A DNA stretch of 18,223 nucleotides from GCA-2697345 sp049602715 (GTDB lineage: Bacteria; Pseudomonadota; Alphaproteobacteria; Rhodobacterales; Rhodobacteraceae), in assembly GCA_049602715.1 (NCBI GenBank), contig JBMYRX010000040.1, positions 1 to 18,223 on the forward strand, in the 5' to 3' direction. The position numbers were made by a program, and so were the translations under genes. Every line of letters starts with the position of its first letter. Positions within the stretch are counted from its first letter, which is position 1. A model generated the notes under the pieces. That model ran no database searches. It was not told the origin of the DNA and saw nothing but the letters and a program-made list of their open reading frames with translations. Shown piece after piece: positions 13,759 through 18,223 of the stretch.

Positions 13759-15588
13759 TTAATCGAGCTCAAAAGAATTTTTGTAATCTAAAAGTAGATC
13801 TTTCTTTTGTGCATTCTTGTACAAAAGAAAGTTTCCTATGGTAAGAATATCTAACTCTGTACCCATAAAACATTTAAAGGCATCTTCCGGGGAGCAAACA
13901 ATTGGTTCTCCTCGAACATTAAAACTAGTGTTTACGAGTATTGGGCATTCAGTCATCGTTTTAAATCGGGAAAGTAGTTTGAAGTATAGAGGGTTAGTCG
14001 ATTTATCAACGGTTTGAACCCGAGCAGTGTAGTCCACATGGGTTATGGCTGGTACTTTGGATCTAGGGATATTCAATTTTTCAATACCAAATAATTTTTT
14101 TTCTTTTTCGGTCAGTTTATAACGATGTTCTTCATTTAATTCGGCAACCAATAACATATAAGGGCTCTCTGTCTCTAACTGGAACCAACTTTGAACATCA
14201 TCAATTAATATTGAGGGGGCAAATGGTCTAAAACTTTCTCTATACTTGACTTTAAGATTAAGAGTTTTCTGCATTTTTTTGGACAGAGGATTAGCTAAAA
14301 TAGATCTTCCTCCCAAGGCCCGTGGTCCAAATTCCATTCGACCTTGAAACCAACCAATGGCTTGATCTTCACTCAGAGCTTTGGCGGTTTTATCAATTAA
14401 CTCTTCCTCATCATATTCTTCAAAGATTGCCCCAAGAGAAACCAAAGCGTCTTTGATACTTTTTCTGTTGAATTCTGGTCCGAGGTAGCTTCCTCGCATT
14501 TTATCAAATTTCGTTGAACGAGGGCGTTCCTTTTTATTAGTTATATAGTAATCTGCTAGGGCAGCGCCGAGAGAACCTCCAGCATCGCCAGCGGCCGGCT
14601 GGACCCAAATGTTTTCGAAACTGCCATCTTTGAGAATTTTGCCATTGGCTACGCAGTTAAGTGCAACACCACCTGCCATGCATAAATTGTTTTCACGGGT
14701 TCGTTTAGCCAAATCTCGCGTGAGCCTTAAGACGACTGTTTCGGTCACTTTTTGGATCGATGCAGCGATATCCATATGAAACTGAGTGATCTCTTCCTCT
14801 GGAGTTCTCTGTTTTTCGCCAAAAAGCAGATCGAATTTTGGATTGGTCATTCTCAATCCTCCGCAATAATCAAAGTACGATTGATCTAAGCGAAAACTCC
14901 CATCGTTTCTAATATCCACGAGGCATTCGGTTATCTTTTTTTCAAACCGTGGTTCACCGTAGGGGGCTAATCCCATTAGTTTATATTCCCCCGAATTCAC
15001 TTTGAAGCCCGAATAGTTAGTGAAGGCAGAGTATAAAAGGCCTAAGGAGTCTGGGAAATGTATCTCACGGTCAATGTTTAATTGGTTGCCAGTACCAATT
15101 GCTGCCGTGGTCGTTGCCCATTCGCCGACACCATCAACAGTCAAAACTGCAGCCTTGTCAAACGGGGAAGGAAAAAAAGCCGAAGCTGCATGACTAAGGT
15201 GATGGTTGCAGAATAAAATAGGCGCATTGAAATCTTTAGAAAGAGTTTTGAGTTTATGTTTGATTATATTTTTAAGAAATAGCTTCCCTCCCAACCAGGT
15301 AGGAATTGCTTGGCGAAAGGATTGGTAACCAAATGGAGCTGTTGAAAAATATGTTGCTAAGAGGCGCTTAAAAGTCTTGAGAGGGTCGTCGTAAAAAATT
15401 ACTCTATCAATATCGTCAGCACTGATATTCGCCTCTTTCAAGCAATATTTTATGGAATTCAAAGGGAAACTAGGGTCGTGTTTCTTTCTTGTGAATCGTT
15501 CCTCTTGGGCGGCAGCGATTATTTTCCCTTTTGATATAAGGCTTGAAGCGCTGTCGTGGTAAAACGATGATATACCTAAAATAAAAAT
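13759..15588 (-). CDS. O-carbamoyltransferase (NodU/CmcH/TobZ family), apparent ATT start
   Basis: An enzyme that moves a carbamoyl group from carbamoyl phosphate, via an adenylate, to a hydroxyl. The Kae1-like N-terminal domain has YHDSAS (10-15), EERFTR (29-34), the metal-binding HHLSH (129-133), TVDGVGEW, EYKLMGLAPYGEP and MAGGVALNCVANGK. The C-terminal part has GRMEFGPRALGGRSILANP, FRPFAPS and LVNTSFNVRGEP. No stop interrupts the frame between 13759 and a TAG at 15598-15600. The first ATG/GTG/TTG is TTG 15462, which would delete 42 conserved residues including HDSA and EERF. The codon where the family has its Met (x-ILGIS) is ATT 15586-15588, preceded by AGGA seven bases upstream. With this start the protein has 609 residues, normal for the family. 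It follows the SxtJ-like gene by 44 bases and precedes parA. The acceptor may be a hydroxyl of the peptide. Confidence 0.88.
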   Translation of the reverse strand: MFILGISSFYHDSASSLISKGKIIAAAQEERFTRKKHDPSFPLNSIKYCLKEANISADDIDRVIFYDDPLKTFKRLLATYFSTAPFGYQSFRQAIPTWLGGKLFLKNIIKHKLKTLSKDFNAPILFCNHHLSHAASAFFPSPFDKAAVLTVDGVGEWATTTAAIGTGNQLNIDREIHFPDSLGLLYSAFTNYSGFKVNSGEYKLMGLAPYGEPRFEKKITECLVDIRNDGSFRLDQSYFDYCGGLRMTNPKFDLLFGEKQRTPEEEITQFHMDIAASIQKVTETVVLRLTRDLAKRTRENNLCMAGGVALNCVANGKILKDGSFENIWVQPAAGDAGGSLGAALADYYITNKKERPRSTKFDKMRGSYLGPEFNRKSIKDALVSLGAIFEEYDEEELIDKTAKALSEDQAIGWFQGRMEFGPRALGGRSILANPLSKKMQKTLNLKVKYRESFRPFAPSILIDDVQSWFQLETESPYMLLVAELNEEHRYKLTEKEKKLFGIEKLNIPRSKVPAITHVDYTARVQTVDKSTNPLYFKLLSRFKTMTECPILVNTSFNVRGEPIVCSPEDAFKCFMGTELDILTIGNFLLYKNAQKKDLLLDYKNSFELD

Positions 15589-15595
15589 TTTCGAA

Positions 15596-15599
15596 TCCT
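15596..15599 (-). promoter_or_regulatory. Ribosome binding site supporting the ATT start of the carbamoyltransferase
   Basis: On the minus strand AGGA (15599-15596) lies seven bases before the ATT at 15588-15586, an ideal spacing. It overlaps the in-frame stop TAG (15600-15598) that closes the reading frame upstream. No other start codon is served by it in this frame. Confidence 0.55.
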
Positions 15600-15632
15600 A
15601 AATGTTATTAAAAAATTAACATCTACATAAAC

Positions 15633-15788
15633 TTACGTTCGTTTAATCCAATAGCTTTTCACTTTGCTTTTTTTGCGATGTATCCCCAACGGGTCTGATT
15701 TGAAAAATCTAAGAATTAAAGCTGCAGGAGTGACGACGAGTACAAATATACAAATTAATGCAAATTCTATAAAAACGCGAAGAATCAT
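15633..15788 (-). CDS. SxtJ-like small membrane protein next to the carbamoyltransferase (51 aa)
   Basis: A 51-residue frame that opens MILRVFIEFALICIFVLVV, a single membrane span (about 5-27), followed by RFFKSDPLGIHRKKSKVK and the end SYWIKRT. The pattern T-P-x-x-L-(I/L)-x-R-x-x-x-x-DPL, ending in SYW-(I/x)-KR, matches the C-terminal part of SxtJ-like membrane proteins. These commonly lie beside NodU/SxtI-type carbamoyltransferases. SxtJ itself is longer (about 130 residues), so this may be a short single-helix version. The ribosome binding site is weak (GAG about 8 bases before the ATG). It sits between the exported protein (58-base gap) and the carbamoyltransferase (44-base gap), in the same direction. 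The role is unknown; it may tether the carbamoyltransferase to the membrane. Confidence 0.72.
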   Translation of the reverse strand: MILRVFIEFALICIFVLVVTPAALILRFFKSDPLGIHRKKSKVKSYWIKRT

Positions 15789-15846
15789 TTCTCAACTCAT
15801 TACTGCAAAAGTTATTTAATGAAATTATATGTCTCTACCTATGCGA

Positions 15847-16641
15847 TTATCTTTTTATATATTCATTGCCAGTATCACGTTTCAGCACGATATCCATGAC
15901 CTCTTTTGTACTTGTTTTTTTTGATATCAAGACCGGCCCAAAAGGAGATACTTTGACGATATCTTTACAGTCCATTCCATTCTTTAATTTACATTGATTT
16001 ATAACGACAAAAGCTTTCAATCCGTTACACTGAAGCCCGTCCTTTTTTGCTCTAACATATATAGGAGCTCCTTGGAGCTCGTTTTGTTCAGCGGAGTCTA
16101 GGTTGGTAAACATAACCGACATGCCTGTATACGCATTGCTATTGGTATCGGTGCCGTTGGGATCCCAGAACATTAAGTCTACGACAGCATCTCTCAATCC
16201 TGCGTGATGGAAGTTTCGTAAGCCAATTGTGGGAAAACATTTGTTATTTACATTTGAAAAACGGAGTCTGTTTAAGAAAACTTCGATCAATCCGCCACCC
16301 GTTACAACTTCCCAGGTTCTGGTAATACTTCCATCCTCATTTTTACCAAACTTCAACCTTATTGCATCTCCTAAATCACTAGTGCCTTCAAGAAAAAGTT
16401 CCCCGTCCCTTGTGTAAGGCATCCAGGTTCCATCTGGATTAATTACAACTTTAGAACTTTCAAGGTCAACCAGATGGGGTTTCAAATACCTAGCACGGTT
16501 CTCGGACTGGACCGCTTTCTTAGCAGGATCAATTTTCTTTTCATCCGCAATGGATGTGAGCATCGTGCCCCCATTTAACATGACGGCAAAAATAATGATA
16601 ATATATTTTATACTTATGGGACGGGTCGATTGATTTATCAT
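15847..16641 (-). CDS. Exported protein of unknown function
   Basis: I do not recognise this 264-residue protein. From ATG 16641 it begins with a short polar stretch and a hydrophobic segment (about 14-31, YIIIIFAVMLNGG), then TSIADEKK, which looks like a signal peptide or an N-terminal anchor. There is no lipobox. The mature part has a Gly/Trp-rich region (NPDGTWMPY, GGGLIEVFLNRLRF), an RNFHHAGLRD segment and four or five cysteines (NNKCFP, LQCNG, NQCKL, MDCKD) that could form disulphides. The mix suggests a beta-rich secreted or periplasmic protein. No strong ribosome binding site is seen; a TTG at 16653 would add four residues. It is upstream of the SxtJ-like gene in the same direction, so it may be the first gene of the carbamoyltransferase operon. 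Confidence 0.7.
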   Translation of the reverse strand: MINQSTRPISIKYIIIIFAVMLNGGTMLTSIADEKKIDPAKKAVQSENRARYLKPHLVDLESSKVVINPDGTWMPYTRDGELFLEGTSDLGDAIRLKFGKNEDGSITRTWEVVTGGGLIEVFLNRLRFSNVNNKCFPTIGLRNFHHAGLRDAVVDLMFWDPNGTDTNSNAYTGMSVMFTNLDSAEQNELQGAPIYVRAKKDGLQCNGLKAFVVINQCKLKNGMDCKDIVKVSPFGPVLISKKTSTKEVMDIVLKRDTGNEYIKR

Positions 16642-16883
16642 GGCAAAAAGCAAACAGAAATAAATGGATAAATTACTCGTGTAACCTTATATACTCAGTT
16701 TCTAATAATGTCTCTCGCATAATCAAAGATTACTTTCTTATTATATAAAATTTTAAATAAAGAGCAGTTTTTGCATGGAACTTTAGTCAAAATTGCTTTT
16801 ATAAAAAGATGAACACTTCGATATTTAATATATTCCAAACGATGCTTCCTCTTGATAGTAGTTTGCGCTTCAATCAACTTGCA
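16642..16883. other. AT-rich gap without a convincing gene
   Basis: The 242 bases between the SDR stop and the exported-protein start are AT-rich. A 60-residue minus-strand frame (16695-16877) exists, but it opens only at TTG, has no ribosome binding site and shows no family resemblance. No clear terminator hairpin is visible. This gap is the likely left border of the dehydrogenase genes and the right border of the NRPS-associated genes. Confidence 0.4.
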
Positions 16884-17663
16884 CTAATAGCCTCCTCTAT
16901 TGGCAACGCCGCCATCAAGATTGATTGTGGTTCCGGTTAACCATGAAGCTCGGTCAGAGCATAGGAAAACAACCACATCTGCCACTTCCTCTACTAACGC
17001 GGGCCGATTAAGCGGCATGCCCGAAAAATAATCCTGCCATCGATTCTCGTCGCCTTTCTCGTCCTTTGCACGGGTCTTAAGCATTGTGGTGATACGCTCG
17101 GTTTGGACTGCCCCTGGACAAACGCCAAGAACGCGCATTCCTTCATCTAGGGCATGTGCGCCCATGGCGTTTGTAAAACCGATAATGGACGCGTTTCCTG
17201 CCGAACCGGCTATATAATTTCGATCAACACGGACACCCGCTAATCCAATAATATTCATAATCACGCCGCCGCCATTATCTTTTATGAGGGGGTAAAACCG
17301 ACGCGTCATATTGATATATCCAAAAACTTTAAGGTCCCAAGCTTCGCGCCAAGTGTGTTCATCAATTGCTTCAATATTGCCTGCTGGAATGGCACCGGCA
17401 TTATTGATAAGAATATCTATGTTTGAGCATCTCTTTGCTAGGGTATCCACATCCGATGATCGCGATAAATCCAATGGGTGAACACTAATATCAACAGTGT
17501 TTTTTGTCTGAATTTGTTTCTTTGCTGTTAAAAGATCTTCCTCTGTTCTTGACACTAGATGAAGATTACAGCCTTCAGCTGCGAACTCTTTGGCGCAGGC
17601 TAAGCCAATGCCCTTTGAGGCTCCGGTTATTAGAACGGTTTTATTTTGCAGATTTAGATCCAT
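16884..17663 (-). CDS. Short-chain dehydrogenase/reductase lacking the canonical Ser and Lys
   Basis: A 259-residue SDR-family protein with a Rossmann fold. The cofactor motif TGASKGIG (13-20), NNAG (87-90) and the C-terminal PGAVQTE and TGTTINLDGG segments are normal. The active-site region is not: after MNIIGLAG (136-143) no catalytic Ser is present, and Tyr150 is followed by IAGS, so the YxxxK lysine is Ser154. I recall SDR proteins with a YIAGSAGNA-type motif as a recurring atypical subgroup, so this is unlikely to be random decay; the reaction is unknown. Arg40 after the second strand suggests NADP, weakly. It reads in the same direction as the iron-type alcohol dehydrogenase, 225 bases downstream of it. 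The two may form a small alcohol or aldehyde catabolic unit outside the NRPS cluster. Confidence 0.85.
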   Translation of the reverse strand: MDLNLQNKTVLITGASKGIGLACAKEFAAEGCNLHLVSRTEEDLLTAKKQIQTKNTVDISVHPLDLSRSSDVDTLAKRCSNIDILINNAGAIPAGNIEAIDEHTWREAWDLKVFGYINMTRRFYPLIKDNGGGVIMNIIGLAGVRVDRNYIAGSAGNASIIGFTNAMGAHALDEGMRVLGVCPGAVQTERITTMLKTRAKDEKGDENRWQDYFSGMPLNRPALVEEVADVVVFLCSDRASWLTGTTINLDGGVANRGGY

Positions 17664-17826
17664 AATTTCTTTCCAAGCGTTTTTTACCCGACTTGTATGA
17701 TTGTGGTTCTAAATATAGTTATTTGGCAAGTAGATAAGATTAGAGAACACAAATCGGCTGGCATAGATTAATGTTCAATAAATTTCTTATTTTCGATTAT
17801 GGCTTACTTCAAATGTCATACTTTGT

Positions 17827-17843
17827 CCGTCTAATTGGGACGG
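17827..17843 (-). terminator. Short hairpin behind the alcohol dehydrogenase gene
   Basis: CCGTC (17827-17831) and GACGG (17839-17843) pair around seven bases, 46 bases beyond the stop of the iron-type dehydrogenase on the minus strand. No T-tract follows, so it is at best a weak terminator. The rest of the 225-base gap (17664-17888) shows no gene. Confidence 0.25.
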
Positions 17844-17888
17844 CACTGCTTACATCGGACACCCGCACATACAGGCCATCCTATTCTC

Positions 17889-18223
17889 TTAATTAATATC
17901 GCCTGATATCGCCCTCAAATATATTTTTTCATAATCGTCTGCGCCCAAAATTATAGGATTAGTGGAGGCGGACGGATCTTTTTCGGCTGTTTTTCCAACG
18001 ATTGGGGCAGCTGTTTTGGATAACCCAATTTCGGATAGTTTATGCGGAATGCTAAGCTCCTCCCGAAGTAAGAGAGTCCAATCCAAAAAAGCGTCAAAAG
18101 TTGATTTTAAACCAAGGCACATTGATAAGTATTCAATGTCCCTTTCTATTTTATGTCTATTTGTCACGAGAACATAAGGCATAAGAATAGCGTTTAGAGT
18201 ACCGTGATGACTATCAAATAAAC
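17889..18223 (-). CDS. Iron-containing alcohol dehydrogenase, C-terminal part (partial at right edge)
   Basis: This is the C-terminal ~110 residues of a group III (Fe-type) alcohol dehydrogenase; the rest lies beyond the right edge. The frame is open to base 18223, so the ATG at 18182 is an internal Met. It reads FDSHHGTLNAILMPYVL, where the His of HHG matches the last metal-ligand His of this family. The usual C-terminal elements follow: FDAFLDW, REELSIPHKL and DPSASTNP. Family members oxidise alcohols or reduce aldehydes with NAD(P). It lies upstream of the SDR gene in the same direction. The substrate cannot be told from this fragment. Confidence 0.9.
   Translation of the reverse strand, partial: LFDSHHGTLNAILMPYVLVTNRHKIERDIEYLSMCLGLKSTFDAFLDWTLLLREELSIPHKLSEIGLSKTAAPIVGKTAEKDPSASTNPIILGADDYEKIYLRAISGDIN

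Noticed and set aside
15463..15600. Reading the carbamoyltransferase as a 5'-truncated gene starting at TTG 15462
   Set aside because: The missing family N-terminus is present in the same frame directly upstream, so the gene is complete apart from its unusual start codon.
16695..16877. 60-residue minus-strand frame just behind the SDR gene
   Set aside because: It has a TTG start, no ribosome binding site, an AT-driven Lys/Ile/Tyr composition and no recognisable family.
1..18223. CRISPR arrays, insertion sequences, tRNA or rRNA genes
   Set aside because: No regularly spaced repeats, transposase motifs, terminal inverted repeats or recognisable structural RNA sequences were found on reading both strands.

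Overview
The window is an accessory region of a Gram-negative, fairly AT-rich bacterium (about 40% G+C by eye). The two lipobox proteins, the PvdE/SyrD-type exporter and the protein families present fit a proteobacterium, most likely a gammaproteobacterium; this is inference from gene content only. It covers the end of a nonribosomal peptide synthetase (NRPS) gene and most of the accessory genes of that cluster, followed on the right by two dehydrogenase genes that look like ordinary metabolism and may mark the cluster edge.

Layout. (1) 1-5020, plus strand: the end of an NRPS (tail of a carrier domain, then a terminal thioesterase), a DUF697-like membrane protein, a 55-residue membrane protein, a cyclic-peptide-type ABC exporter, and an SPFH/band-7 protein whose start overlaps the exporter stop. 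(2) 5081-11538, minus strand: from the right, a JmjC/cupin_8-type hydroxylase, a type II thioesterase and an SGNH hydrolase form a tight operon; next come two tandem paralogous lipoproteins, then an unrecognised 76-residue protein followed by an MbtH-like protein. (3) 11793-12386, plus strand: a 4'-phosphopantetheinyl transferase. (4) 12434-16641, minus strand: from the right, an exported protein of unknown function, a 51-residue SxtJ-like membrane protein, a NodU/CmcH-type carbamoyltransferase, a ParA-like ATPase and a second DUF697-like protein. (5) 16884-18223, minus strand: an atypical SDR dehydrogenase and the C-terminal end of an iron-containing alcohol dehydrogenase.

How they fit together. 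The PPTase arms the carrier domains, MbtH supports adenylation domains, the type II thioesterase removes stalled groups, and the terminal thioesterase releases the peptide by hydrolysis or cyclisation. The hydroxylase and carbamoyltransferase are candidate tailoring enzymes, and the PvdE/SyrD-like pump exports the product. The product is therefore probably a cyclic or lactone peptide that may be hydroxylated and O-carbamoylated. Its structure cannot be predicted because the adenylation domains lie outside the window.

The least expected part is a group of membrane-organising genes: ParA, two DUF697 paralogues, an SPFH scaffold and two paired lipoproteins. They may place the assembly line or exporter at the membrane; this is a hypothesis. 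The carbamoyltransferase also lacks any ATG, GTG or TTG codon at its expected start. An ATT with a well-placed ribosome binding site lies exactly where the family has its initiator methionine.
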